A stretch of 64,000 bases of DNA from Thermoplasmatales archaeon (GCA_016806715.1 CP060531.1:496001-560000), one strand, 5' to 3'; counted from the first letter of the stretch, positions 45,353 through 54,730 are shown. Numbers and translations are program-made. Notes: generated by a model not told the origin, from the letters alone.

Positions 45353-47011
45353 ATGAGTGGAAAGGTAGCTAATACAGTTATAGATACCCTGGTAGCCCTG
45401 GGAATTGAAAGGATATACGGCATTCCGGGAGATTCACTGAATCCGTTGATGGATGCAATTAGACAGAACCCCGGGATCAAATTCATACAGGCAAGGCACG
45501 AGGAAGGTGCAGCGCTTGAAGCTGCATTCGAGTCAAAATTTACTGGCAAGGTCACGGTGTGTGTCGGCACATCAGGACCTGGGTCAATTCATCTGCTTAA
45601 TGGGCTGTACGATGCAAAAATGGAGGGAGTCCCCGTCATTGCACTTACAGGCCAGGTAGAGACTGACCTAATAGGTAGTGACTACTTCCAGGAGATCAAT
45701 ACTAACCGACTATTTGATGATGTCTCAATTTTCAACGAAAGAATAGTGAACCCTGAAAATGCAGGTAAAATCGTTTTGAGGGCATACAGGGAGGCGCTTT
45801 ACAAGAGAGGAGTTGCCCACATTAACCTGCCGGTGGATGTGCTAAGACTCCCGGCGCCTAAGTCAGCGAATGTTTCCCCAGAAATGTTTCCTAGCGTGGA
45901 TTTTTTCCCAGACCTCACGACGGCAAGAAATGCCATAAATAAATCCAAGAAGCCTGTATTGTTTATTGGGAGAGGCTGTACAGGCCTTGAGAAAGAACTT
46001 TACTCTCTTTCCGATAGCATCGGAGCCCCAATAGTCTATGCGCTCAATGGAAAGGGGATAGTCGATGATTATGACCCACGGGTCATGGGAAGCATTGGGC
46101 TTCTTGGTACGAAACCCTCCGTTGATGCCTTCAGGGATTCTGATCTTCTTGTAATGATTGGTACATCTTTCCCGTATGTGCAATTCATACCTGAGGGGGT
46201 GAAGAAGATCCAGGTGGACATCGATCCGAACAGGCTAGGTAAGCGTGTTCCGGTCAATATTTCTCTTGTTTGTACGGCAAAATATTTTCTCGACAATATC
46301 AAGCCTGACATAAAAAAGGCAAAATTCTATTCTGACCTGGAATCAGCTAAAGAAAAGTGGATAAAGGATCAGGTTGCGATAGAGAGCAAGAAATCAGATC
46401 CGATCCTGCCTGAGTCAGTAGCTGCAGAGATATCAAAAAAGGCAGCCAGCGATGCGGTAATCATTGGTGACACGGGAAACGTTACTGTGTGGACAGTAAG
46501 GAATTTCAGGACAAATGCGGGTAGAAGGTTCATCTATTCCTCATGGCTCGGGAGCATGGGGGTTGGAATACCGGGTGCGGTAGGAGTATCCTTTGCAACC
46601 GACAGGCAGGTTATAGCCCTCGTAGGGGACGGAAGCTTTGCGATGACCATGATGGAACTGATAACTGCTGCAAAGTACGAGAGGCCAATAAAGATAGTAG
46701 TTTTTAACAACTCGAAGCTCGGAATGATCAAGTTTGAGGAGGAAGTCATGGGATACCCGGATTTTGGCGTCGATCTGTATCCTCAGAATTTTGCGGCCAT
46801 AGCCAGTGCGATTGGGATCAAAGGGATCAGGGTGGAAAAATATGCAGACCTGCCCGGATCAGTATCTGATTTCCTTTCAACCAGCGGGCCTGCTGTGCTT
46901 GATGTGGTAGTTAGCTCAGATGAAAGGCCCATGCCGCCGAAGCTGCAATTCTCACAGGTGAAGGGTTATGTCACCTCAATACTGCGCGAGAACCTGAGTT
47001 TCCTAGATTAG
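45353..47011 (+). CDS. ThDP-dependent pyruvate oxidase/dehydrogenase-like enzyme
   Basis: 552 residues, the usual length for the POX/acetolactate synthase superfamily. The N-terminal PYR domain holds the catalytic Glu in ARHEEGAAL (about residue 50) and GTSGPGSIHLLNGL. The central domain binds FAD or is structural. The C-terminal domain has the ThDP motif LVGDGSFAMTMMELITA...VVFNNSKLG (from about residue 425). PoxB-like enzymes decarboxylate pyruvate to acetate, passing electrons to quinone or oxygen. Acetolactate synthase is the main alternative. Monocistronic; leaderless. Confidence 0.85.
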   Translation: MSGKVANTVIDTLVALGIERIYGIPGDSLNPLMDAIRQNPGIKFIQARHEEGAALEAAFESKFTGKVTVCVGTSGPGSIHLLNGLYDAKMEGVPVIALTGQVETDLIGSDYFQEINTNRLFDDVSIFNERIVNPENAGKIVLRAYREALYKRGVAHINLPVDVLRLPAPKSANVSPEMFPSVDFFPDLTTARNAINKSKKPVLFIGRGCTGLEKELYSLSDSIGAPIVYALNGKGIVDDYDPRVMGSIGLLGTKPSVDAFRDSDLLVMIGTSFPYVQFIPEGVKKIQVDIDPNRLGKRVPVNISLVCTAKYFLDNIKPDIKKAKFYSDLESAKEKWIKDQVAIESKKSDPILPESVAAEISKKAASDAVIIGDTGNVTVWTVRNFRTNAGRRFIYSSWLGSMGVGIPGAVGVSFATDRQVIALVGDGSFAMTMMELITAAKYERPIKIVVFNNSKLGMIKFEEEVMGYPDFGVDLYPQNFAAIASAIGIKGIRVEKYADLPGSVSDFLSTSGPAVLDVVVSSDERPMPPKLQFSQVKGYVTSILRENLSFLD

Positions 47012-47154
47012 TGCTTAATTGAACTCGACCCATTTTATTTTTCTCTTGAGCTTGAGTTTCGCAGGCCAGTTTTGACCTGAGACCGTAAAATAGCCTCTCT
47101 GTTGTTTATTCCATATCATGCACCATGGTGAATATCTTATTATATAATATTGTG

Positions 47155-48159
47155 AGATCCTTGCGTGTTCCTCAGGTTTGCGGAGAAGAAACATAAACAT
47201 GGGACTGAGGTTTATGCACAGATAGCGGAAAAGTACAGGGAGAATGGAAAGCAGATAACACGTGTGATCAGGCATCTTGGTCCTGTCAGGAATGAAGCTG
47301 ACAGGGAGAGATAAAGTACAATTGCAGATCGCGCATTCGGAAGACCCAGGTCACTCACTCTTCTCGATCGGGATCTGTATATTACCGCAGCTTACAGGTG
47401 AGATCAGCCTTACCGAAGGATCCTCATGGCCACGGATTTCTCTGATGGTATTGTGATGGACGGCCTCATCATAAAGAGGATCGAAATAAGTGTGGATCAG
47501 TTGATTAAGGGCTATTCATCAAACTAAGAGAGAAAACTCGCCGGGAACAGGGGATATATCGCAGTATACAACAAAAATAGGGAGGAACTTGACCTGAAGG
47601 ATCTTGGCAGGAAGATTGATATCGTGAAGAGTAAGATGTCAGAAATCACGGATCGGAAAGAACTGAAAAGGTCTCTGGGGAAATCGGAATCACTGGTGAA
47701 ATTCACAAAGAGCGATGCAATGCTGAACGAAAAACACATAGGGGTACTTAAGAAGCTTGCAGGAAGGTTCCTCATTGTCACCAATACCGATCTTAATGAT
47801 AAGGAGGCGGTGTCAGCATACAAGGAGCAGTGGACCATAGAGAGATCGTTCCGGACGATAAAATCATTCCTTGAGATCCGTCCCGTATATCACTGGAAAG
47901 TAGATCGGATCAAGTCTCATGTGTTTGTCTGTGAGCTGTCGCTATTGCTTTCAAGACTTATAGAGGAGGGATGACCGAATCGAAGCTTACAATAGGGAGA
48001 ACTGCAGAGATGCTCTCGGAAATAAACGCAATTCCCGTTAAATCTCCAAATACCATCGCCTATAGATCAGAATCAGAAGAGGGGATGAAAGTGCTTGAGG
48101 AATTAAAAATCGCACCACCTGATCGGATATTGGTTGGTGCACTACCAAAATCAGATTAA
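47155..48159 (+). pseudogene. IS1634-like DDE transposase, degraded
   Basis: Pieces: FAEKKHKHGTEVYAQIAEKY and ITRVIRHLGPV (N-terminal domain, 47170-47290); a region full of stops; KLAGRFLIVTNTDLND and EQWTIERSFRTIKSFLEIRP (47624-47974, catalytic Glu region typical of IS1634/IS4); then a C-terminal part in another frame (47971-48159). Not functional. Confidence 0.7.
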
Positions 48160-48285
48160 AAATATAGCTATAACTTGGTAGTTTGCGGCATGAGTGTTAA
48201 CTTTCTACCTCAAATTGTTGCGAAACTCAAGTTTAAAATGACTTACCGCTCTAGTGAGCGTAACCTCGTGATAAAAAGGAAATTT

Positions 48286-48295
48286 GTTAAATACC
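48286..48295 (+). promoter_or_regulatory. TATA-like element of the copper regulator gene
   Basis: GTTAAATACC, about 30 nt upstream of the ATG at 48321. It favours that start over a TTG at 48306. Confidence 0.4.
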
Positions 48296-48320
48296 TCTCA
48301 TTCTTTTGAGAAAAGGAATC

Positions 48321-48863
48321 ATGACGAGAATCAACTTGACGCAAAACGAGTCAAAAGTACTACGAGCACTGGTTGAAGACTCGAGATTGACAGTAAATGA
48401 AATAGCGGGAATTACCAACCTTAATCGCAATACCGTACGGTCCGCTATAAAATCGTTGATATCTAACAAGGTTATTACGCAATTTACTGTCAGCATTTTA
48501 CACCCGGATGGCGAAAAATTGGTTCTGCTGGAATTAGACAACCTGGAACAGGTACCCGAAGGAGACAGGATAGAAGTTCTTGAACTTGCCAATGGCAGAT
48601 ACGTTGTTCTGTCCACCCTGGATTCACTCCAAAGGAATATCAAGTATATCAGTGTGAATATAGTGAGCAAATGGCAGAGTTTTAACAACATATCGACCAG
48701 TGTTAGAACTTATTGCGACTACTGTGGCAAAGAAATAAGAGAAGGTATACTGATTGTAAAGCACAAAAACCACGAATACTATGCCTGTTGCAAAAACTGT
48801 AAGAATGATTTGGAAAAGAAACTGGCAAGAGCAGACGACTGGCATCCTCCACCAACGATTTGA
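48321..48863 (+). CDS. copR: Lrp-type HTH regulator with C-terminal TRASH metal-sensing domain
   Basis: 180 residues. An N-terminal AsnC/Lrp helix-turn-helix (LTVNEIAGITNLNRNTVRSA) is followed by a linker domain and a TRASH domain with the cysteines YCDYCGKEI...YACCKNCKNDL. This is the architecture of archaeal CopR/CopT, which controls copper export genes in response to copper. The neighbouring YHS and copA genes agree. Symbol assigned by architecture and context. Confidence 0.88.
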   Translation: MTRINLTQNESKVLRALVEDSRLTVNEIAGITNLNRNTVRSAIKSLISNKVITQFTVSILHPDGEKLVLLELDNLEQVPEGDRIEVLELANGRYVVLSTLDSLQRNIKYISVNIVSKWQSFNNISTSVRTYCDYCGKEIREGILIVKHKNHEYYACCKNCKNDLEKKLARADDWHPPPTI

Positions 48864-48952
48864 CGGGGTTACCTTGGAAAAGTTCTGTAATGATGCCATT
48901 GATGGTTCAAAGCTGATAGATCTACCTGCCATGGGCTGAAATTCCAACCTCA

Positions 48953-48991
48953 TGTGCACAATTAGGCTTAACATATTAGGCATGTTGCACA
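48953..48991. promoter_or_regulatory. Candidate operator/promoter of the YHS-copA operon
   Basis: TGTGCA (48953-48958) and TGCACA (48986-48991) form an inverted repeat around two direct ATTAGGC copies and a TATA-like TAACATATTA (48969-48978). A site for the CopR-like regulator is plausible. The mRNA would then carry a leader of roughly 40 nt, with GGTGAT as ribosome-binding site just before the ATG at 49036. Confidence 0.45.
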
Positions 48992-49035
48992 GAGTGTGTT
49001 TTAATAATGGTGAGTGATGAAGTTCTGGTGATATA

Positions 49036-49230
49036 ATGTTTGGTAAGAAAAACTTGGAAAAGGATGTGGTGTGTGGAATGATGGTAGATACTAAAACTGC
49101 CATCAGCGAAGAGCATATGGGAAAGAAATTCTATTTTTGTAGCAATGACTGCAAGAAACAGTTTGACGCGGATCCGCACAAATATGCATCTGAATCGATG
49201 GGACATACACACAGCAGCGGATGCTGCTGA
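49036..49230 (+). CDS. Small YHS-domain metal-binding protein (copper chaperone-like)
   Basis: 64 residues, almost all a YHS/TRASH domain: VCGMMVDTKTAISEEHMG and FYFCSNDCKKQFDADPHKY, followed by a tail HTHSSGCC rich in possible Cu ligands. Between the regulator and the copper ATPase it is the likely metallochaperone of the operon, as CopM-type small proteins are in other archaea. Overlaps or precedes copA closely on the same strand. Confidence 0.85.
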   Translation: MFGKKNLEKDVVCGMMVDTKTAISEEHMGKKFYFCSNDCKKQFDADPHKYASESMGHTHSSGCC

Positions 49231-49259
49231 TCCAACTCCGATTTAAAGGGGCAACCGGA

Positions 49260-51329
49260 ATGGCTAGAGATCCAGTTTGTGGAATGTACGTCGACGAAAC
49301 GACAGCAACAATTAAGAGCTTCAAGTATGGGAAGAACTACTACTTTTGCAGCGAGTCCTGCAAAGACCAGTTTGAACAACCAGAGAAGGAACTAAAGAAA
49401 TTGAAGCGGCTTCTTACTCTATCTTGGATCCTGACCATACCGGTCATTTTGTTTACTTATATCGTTCACTTTAAAGAATGGCCTTATGTCACTTTGATCC
49501 TGGCCTCGGTAGTGCAATTCTATCCAGGGTTAAGGTTCTACAAGGGAACAATCGATGCCTTTAAGAATAGAGCAGGAAACATGGACTCTCTAATCGCCAT
49601 CGGTACATCTGCCGCATGGGCATACAGTGCGGGAGTGGTCCTTTTCCCCACCTTATTTCCTTCCACGGGGATTTACTTCGATACCTCTACGGCCATAGTA
49701 TCCCTGATTCTAACCGGAACTCTGATGGAACACCTGACGAAGACCAGAGCATCAGAAGCTCTTAGTAAACTCGTAGCGCTTCTTCCCAAAACTGCTCACC
49801 TCGTCAAGAACGGTGATATAGTGGAGGTCAGGGCTGAAGATGTAAAGGTAAATGATGTACTTCTCGTCAAACCAGGGGAAGGCATACCGACCGATTCCAA
49901 AATTGTAGAAGGGTTCACCTCTATTGACGAATCGATGATAACTGGGGAGAGTCTACCGGTTGACAAGAACATTGGAGATAGAGTCATCGGTGGGACCTTA
50001 AACCAGTCTGGCGCAATTAGAATAGTAGCAGAAAAAGTGGGTGAAGACACCGCTCTCTCCGAAATCGTCGAAACGGTGAGGAATGCAAACTCTGCCAAGG
50101 TTCCTATCCAGAGACTTGCCGACAGGGTTTCGTCCTATTTCGTTCCTGCCGTTGTCTTGGTGGGAATTCTATCCTTCTTGTACTGGTATTATATCGGTAA
50201 CATAGGACTGACTTTCTCACTGCTAGTTTTTGTTTCAGTCCTTATAATAGCCTGTCCGTGTGCACTTGGGATTGCCACACCAGCGGCTCTGATGGTAGCA
50301 TCAGGAAAAGCTGCGGAGAATGGAATTCTGGTCAAGGGAGGTGAATACCTCGAAGTTGCGAGCAAGATCGACACGGTCGCATTCGATAAAACGGGAACAA
50401 TCACTAAGGGACAGCTGGAGGTCACCGATATCATTGAACTCACAGCCGTAAGCAAGAAAGAAATTCTCAAATATGCGGCAGCAGCTGAGGCCAACTCTGA
50501 ACACCCTGTGGGCAAAGCGGTGATAAAGAGGGCAAAGGAAGATCATATCGAAGTTCAGTTCCCAAAAGAATTCAATTACATACCTGGCAAGGGAATTTCG
50601 AGCAAGTTAGACAAGGGAATACTTATTGGAAACAGAGACTTGCTCTCAGATAATGGTATTGCGACAGCCGGCTTCGAAGATTCAATAAAGAACATGGAAG
50701 CGGATGGAAAGACTGTCCTGATCCTCTCATTAGATTCAAAGGTGGTGGGGTTGATTGCCCTTGCTGATACAGTCAAGGAAGATAGCACAAAAGCCATCCA
50801 GGCGCTAGACAAGATTCATATTGAGACTTGGATGATAAGCGGAGACAACGAGACCACAGCCAGGGCAATAGGCAGAAAAGTGGGGATCACAAACATAGTT
50901 GCAAACGTTAAACCGGGTCAAAAGTTGGAGAAAATTGAGGAACTCCAGAAGATCGGTAAGAAAGTGGCAATGGTTGGCGATGGTATCAATGATGCACCTT
51001 CGCTTGCCAAGGCAGATCTGGGAATAGCAATTGGAAGCGGCACGGACATCGCCAAGGAAACCGGAGGAATGGTACTGATGAAAAACAAACTTTACGATGT
51101 CTATGTTGGGCTCAAGATTGGGAAAATGACAATCAGGAAGATCAAACAGAACCTAATGTGGGCGTTTTTATACAACATCGTACTTATCCCTATCGCGGCT
51201 GGAGCACTGATTCCGCTGCTCGGAGCCGAAATATACAACACTCTGCCTTTTCTGGCAGCTTTCGCCATGGCATTTAGCTCAACCACCGTTTTACTGAACT
51301 CTCTTCTCCTCAAGAGGTTTAGACCATGA
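49260..51329 (+). CDS. copA: Copper-exporting P1B-type ATPase with N-terminal YHS domain
   Basis: 689 residues from the ATG at 49260; an in-frame upstream ATG at 49221 overlaps the YHS gene and would add 13 unlikely residues. The N-terminus is a YHS domain (DPVCGMYVDET, FCSESCKDQF) instead of the usual HMA domain. P-type ATPase features: TGES loop; IACPCALGIATPAA in the metal-transport helix; phosphorylation Asp in DKTGTITKG; SEHPVGKAV; hinge VGDGINDAP. Pumps Cu(I) (or Ag) out of the cell. Confidence 0.95.
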   Translation: MARDPVCGMYVDETTATIKSFKYGKNYYFCSESCKDQFEQPEKELKKLKRLLTLSWILTIPVILFTYIVHFKEWPYVTLILASVVQFYPGLRFYKGTIDAFKNRAGNMDSLIAIGTSAAWAYSAGVVLFPTLFPSTGIYFDTSTAIVSLILTGTLMEHLTKTRASEALSKLVALLPKTAHLVKNGDIVEVRAEDVKVNDVLLVKPGEGIPTDSKIVEGFTSIDESMITGESLPVDKNIGDRVIGGTLNQSGAIRIVAEKVGEDTALSEIVETVRNANSAKVPIQRLADRVSSYFVPAVVLVGILSFLYWYYIGNIGLTFSLLVFVSVLIIACPCALGIATPAALMVASGKAAENGILVKGGEYLEVASKIDTVAFDKTGTITKGQLEVTDIIELTAVSKKEILKYAAAAEANSEHPVGKAVIKRAKEDHIEVQFPKEFNYIPGKGISSKLDKGILIGNRDLLSDNGIATAGFEDSIKNMEADGKTVLILSLDSKVVGLIALADTVKEDSTKAIQALDKIHIETWMISGDNETTARAIGRKVGITNIVANVKPGQKLEKIEELQKIGKKVAMVGDGINDAPSLAKADLGIAIGSGTDIAKETGGMVLMKNKLYDVYVGLKIGKMTIRKIKQNLMWAFLYNIVLIPIAAGALIPLLGAEIYNTLPFLAAFAMAFSSTTVLLNSLLLKRFRP

Positions 51330-51631
51330 TTAAGATCACAAAGGAAGCAAAGGGCTTCATAGTAAACAAGGGCTTCAGGGCAATATATTTAGATCTCACT
51401 TATGTCAAAGGGCCCTGCGCCGACAACCTATGCAAAGCAATCCCTAAAGTTGCTGTCTCTACGGAGAAGCATTCGAATTCTTATCTCATCTCACTCGATG
51501 ATCCTGAAATCAAGGTTTATGCTGTTCCACCAATAGCGGCCTCTATTAACAGACACAACGATACCATCACTATTTCCAAATCAAGAGTAGGGGATAAACT
51601 GAAGGTCTCTGGGATGACGTATTCTTTTTAG
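51326..51631 (+). CDS. Small HesB/IscA-like protein coupled to copA
   Basis: 101 residues. Its ATG overlaps the copA stop (ATGA), so the two are co-translated. The N-terminal ITKEAKGFIVNKGFRAIYLD resembles HesB/IscA-type iron-sulfur carriers, followed by KGPCADNLCKAI, a Cys-x4-Cys that could bind copper or iron-sulfur clusters. The C-terminus is short and lacks the CxC typical of IscA. The function in copper handling is inferred from position only. Confidence 0.6.
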   Translation: MIKITKEAKGFIVNKGFRAIYLDLTYVKGPCADNLCKAIPKVAVSTEKHSNSYLISLDDPEIKVYAVPPIAASINRHNDTITISKSRVGDKLKVSGMTYSF

Positions 51632-51719
51632 TTCGATTGAAATAGGCTCTCAAAAGAGTCTTGGAATTTCCACCAAATTTCAAACTATAATATTTCCCGA
51701 GATACTGTTATTTCCCATT

Positions 51720-51995
51720 GATTGCCGCCGAGTACGGTCTTCTCAAAAACGTAGTTGAAGATTCCACTACGTTTGGAATGTCATATTTGAGGGAGCCTGT
51801 CAGAAAAAATAAGAACAGTACAGATGCAACGTGTTACGAGGGAGTTGATTTTCAACGTGTCAATGGAAGAGTTGTGGGCTCATCCCAGTCCCTGCCGATG
51901 TATTTCAGGTGACTCTGCACAACCTTTCCGTTTGCCCTAACATTCTCAACCTTAGAATAATAGATTCTATCACCTACCTTCTTGGCGCTTATGCA
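51720..51995 (-). pseudogene. N-terminal fragment of an IS1634-like transposase
   Basis: Minus strand reads KKVGDRIYYSKVENVRANGK and VVQSHLKYIGRDWDEP, the N-terminal pattern of IS1634/ISC-type transposases ('YYxxVExxRxxGKVxQRHxxYLG'). Beyond a stop near 51853 the reading decays; LKYDIPNVVES may belong to it. Only a fragment remains. Confidence 0.45.
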
Positions 51996-52069
51996 TCGTG
52001 AGCGGGAAAACTCCGACCTTTAGGTATGAGATGAGAGCGAACCAATAATTAAAAGATAAATATGTATTC

Positions 52070-52345
52070 ATATCATGTTCACACCTGAAATGGTAAGGCA
52101 CTCCCTTGAGGAGTAAGACGGTTAAGGGGACTGTTCGAAAGGACATTGGTTTCGGTGGCATGCTCTCCGTGAGGAGATGGGATATACGCCTATGCCCTCT
52201 GCTGAAACCAGGCTGTGGAGCGTTGTCCGAAAGGGATAAGGAATAGCCTCCTTCCTCCGGCAAAGGAAAGTCAACCAGCCAATAGTTGAGGCTTGATCCA
52301 CAAAACCCTGACAGCAACAAGCTCCGAAGCTTTAGTGAGGAGTTG
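52070..52345 (+). mobile_element. IS605-like relic sharing an end with 38990-39345
   Basis: No intact frame. A plus-strand reading HWFRWHALREEMGYTPMPSA followed by SVVRKG and a stop suggests a protein tail. CTCCGAAGCTTTAGTGAG at 52322-52339 repeats the block at 39324-39341. Two stem-forming segments (CTCCCTTGAGGAG, CTCTCCGTGAGGAG) could be folded-RNA or transposon-end hairpins. Confidence 0.35.
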
Positions 52346-52526
52346 TTGACAAATGACAGTAGTAGTACATGGTAGACCCTACTATTTAACCACTACGGAC
52401 GCTTAAAAAAACACTTTGAAATTACGATAGATTAAGGAAAATTAGAAATATATATGATCATAGGAAACTAAGAGTATTTTGATACAATATTATACATAGC
52501 GCAGTAAGTTTTGCCGCATGTATCCC

Positions 52527-53102
52527 TCACTCCATGTGACATAGCGTCTTGAGGCTTTCATTCTCTCTAGTCCACAACAGGAACTGTTTTGCAACCACCC
52601 TTATAACTTCTTTCAGATCAGGAAAATACTGGTTGTGTAACCTTAATTTCTTGAGGAGTTTCCACGTCCGCTCAATGGGATTCAGTTTAGGTGAGTATGG
52701 TGGCAGAAAGTCAAGGAACAGTTGATTTTTGTGATCCTCCAGCCATGGCAGGAGCAATTTTGCATGATGGTACCTGGCGTTGTCGAGGATGATCTGCATC
52801 TTCTTTCCTTTTCCCCTTTTCATCAGGACGGTAAGAAATCTGCCGAAGGTTATGGCGTTGAATACATTTGATACCATTCCGACGAATTCACCGGTCCTGA
52901 TGTTCACTGCACCGAATACACTGACACCTTTTCTTGTGGGATACTGCAGCATTGTTGGATCTTTGTCTTCAGGCGGTATCCACATGGCCAGGGTGGTTCC
53001 ATGCTGATAGAAGTGGCATTCATCAAGAGACCATATGTCCGTATCGCCTCTCTTCAGATCCTCAGAGAGTTTTTTTAAAAGCGTCCTGTTCATCAGGAAC
53101 AC
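52527..53102 (-). CDS. IS630 transposase, catalytic part (orfB)
   Basis: 191 residues. DDE integrase-like core of the Tc1/mariner-IS630 type: SLDECHFYQHG (first Asp), MQIILDNARYHHAKLL (second Asp) and PPYSPKLNPIERTWKLLKK (Glu). The native protein is probably fused to orfA by a -1 slip at the A7 tract (53070-53076), giving ...DAFKK-KLSEDLKRG. The first ATG of this frame lies upstream of that point and is unlikely to be the true start. Confidence 0.92.
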   Translation of the reverse strand: MFLMNRTLLKKLSEDLKRGDTDIWSLDECHFYQHGTTLAMWIPPEDKDPTMLQYPTRKGVSVFGAVNIRTGEFVGMVSNVFNAITFGRFLTVLMKRGKGKKMQIILDNARYHHAKLLLPWLEDHKNQLFLDFLPPYSPKLNPIERTWKLLKKLRLHNQYFPDLKEVIRVVAKQFLLWTRENESLKTLCHME

Positions 53103-53562
53103 CTTTGGCTATGACACCCCTTGGTTTTCTCCTCCTGAATTCAAGCCTGTGAAATATGATCTGGCATGTCCTTACACCGATTCTCACATGAAACTTCTCC
53201 CATATGTGGTGCATGAGAAGTTTCCCGTCCCAGAGGTTCTGTTCATATCCGAATTCTCCCGGATTCTTTCTCAGATCAACACCTATCTGTTCCATTTGCT
53301 GGGGTGTAAGTCTTGAATGCCTTCCGGATCTCACTCCTTCCCTGAGACCGTTGAAACCTTTCTCGTTGAATCTCTTGACCCATCTCTCCACTGTTCTGGG
53401 ATCTTCTCCGAATATATTTCCGGCATCGTAGCAGCTCATTCCCTCACTTACAAGCAGAATGCCGTGCAGTCGGTGATCATATCTCGATTCCTCTGAGCGT
53501 GATATCTCATTCCGTATAGCCACAGACAACTCCTTTGCATTGTTTATTTCAAGCCGTTTCAT
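53062..53562 (-). CDS. IS630 transposase, DNA-binding part (orfA)
   Basis: 166 residues with two helix-turn-helix segments: GMSCYDAGNIFGEDPRTVER, WVKRFNEKGFNGL, and RTCQIIFHRLEFRRRKPRG. Ends DAFKKTL at a TGA just after TTTTAAAAAAAC, a classic slip site. Alone it could bind the element ends and act as a repressor; with the slip it yields the full transposase. Confidence 0.88.
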   Translation of the reverse strand: MKRLEINNAKELSVAIRNEISRSEESRYDHRLHGILLVSEGMSCYDAGNIFGEDPRTVERWVKRFNEKGFNGLREGVRSGRHSRLTPQQMEQIGVDLRKNPGEFGYEQNLWDGKLLMHHIWEKFHVRIGVRTCQIIFHRLEFRRRKPRGVIAKGVPDEQDAFKKTL

Positions 53563-53764
53563 AGTTATATAACGATATTAAGTATTTAAAAATATACGGC
53601 AGTAATTATTACGTTATGTATAGTCATGTTATTAATATAAGGCAATTGTTACACATAGATCCTTTGACCCCGTGAAATAGCGGTTCTGGCGATGATTCAA
53701 TTTCATAACAGTAACCTGTTGCACCTATAGAAAAGAATTTCTGACGGTTGCGCATTTGTCAATT

Positions 53765-54727
53765 ATGAAAATTTATAATAACGTTCTGGAAACAATAGGT
53801 AATACGCCGTTAGTAAAGATAAATAGGATCAACGATGGTGATAATAATATACTTGCCAAACTCGAATTTTTCAATCCTGGAGGCAGTATTAAGGATAGAA
53901 TGGCACTATATATGCTGGATAAAGCGGAAAAAGAGGGAAAATTAAAAGAGACAATTGTGGAAAACTCTTCTGGAAACACAGGGGCAGCTCTATCCATGAT
54001 TTCAGCAATCAGATCATACCGATGCATAGTAACAATTCCTAACAAGATGAGCCAAGAAAAAATAGACCTGATGAAAGCGTTTGGAGCAGAAGTCCTGATT
54101 ACTAAAACGGATGTTCCTTATAACTCTCCTGAAAGTTATTACAGTGTTGCCCGAAACAAAGCCAAGGAACTTAATGCCTTCTATCCAAACCAATATGATA
54201 ATCCTGACAACACAGAAGCCCATTACAGGATGACCGGTCCAGAGATATGGGAACAAACAGACGGCGAAATAGACGTGTTGGTTGCCGGCATAGGTACGGG
54301 AGGGACTATCTCAGGGGTTGGTAGATACCTGAAGGAGAAGAATCCAGACGTAAAGATAATAGGGGTTGACCCAGAGGGGTCGGTCTTTTATGATTATTTT
54401 AAAACAAAGACTATCCCCGTTCCCCATACCTACAAAGTTGAAGGAATAGGGGAAGATTACCTTGTCAAGGCTGTAGATTTCTCGGTGATAGATGATATAA
54501 TACAAGTGAACGATAGAAACTCCTTCCTGATGGCAAGGAGATTGGCGCGTGAGGAAGGCATCCTGGGAGGAGGGTCTTCAGGTTCGGCCATGTGGGCGGC
54601 CATGGAATATTCGAAAAGAGTGGAAAAAAAGAACATGGTTGTAATATTCCCCGATTCTGGATTCAGATACTTGAGCAAGTTTTATAGCGATGACTGGATG
54701 ATGAAGAATGGTTTTTTGGAGGGATAA
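53765..54727 (+). CDS. cysK: Cysteine synthase / cystathionine beta-synthase-like PLP enzyme
   Basis: About 320 residues. NNVLETIGNTPLVKINRI starts the fold; PGGSIKDRMA carries the PLP lysine; ENSSGNTGAAL is the substrate loop; GIGTGGTISGVGRYL binds the cofactor phosphate. Such enzymes make cysteine from O-acetyl- or O-phosphoserine and sulfide, or cystathionine from serine and homocysteine; there is no CBS domain. The ATG at 53765 is preferred over an in-frame TTG three codons upstream. It is followed after 3 bp by a cystathionine gamma-synthase/lyase gene, indicating a transsulfuration operon. Confidence 0.92.
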   Translation: MKIYNNVLETIGNTPLVKINRINDGDNNILAKLEFFNPGGSIKDRMALYMLDKAEKEGKLKETIVENSSGNTGAALSMISAIRSYRCIVTIPNKMSQEKIDLMKAFGAEVLITKTDVPYNSPESYYSVARNKAKELNAFYPNQYDNPDNTEAHYRMTGPEIWEQTDGEIDVLVAGIGTGGTISGVGRYLKEKNPDVKIIGVDPEGSVFYDYFKTKTIPVPHTYKVEGIGEDYLVKAVDFSVIDDIIQVNDRNSFLMARRLAREEGILGGGSSGSAMWAAMEYSKRVEKKNMVVIFPDSGFRYLSKFYSDDWMMKNGFLEG

Positions 54728-54730
54728 GTT

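Larger units (their letters stand above)
52495..53618 (-). mobile_element. IS630-family element, copy 1
   Basis: About 1.12 kb flanked by TA target dinucleotides (52493-52494, 53619-53620). Inverted ends: left TACATAGCGCAGTAAGTTTT, right on the minus strand TACATAACGTAATAATTACT, both continuing with TGCCG. Contains orfA and orfB joined by an A7 slip site. A second identical copy starts at 63182. Confidence 0.9.
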
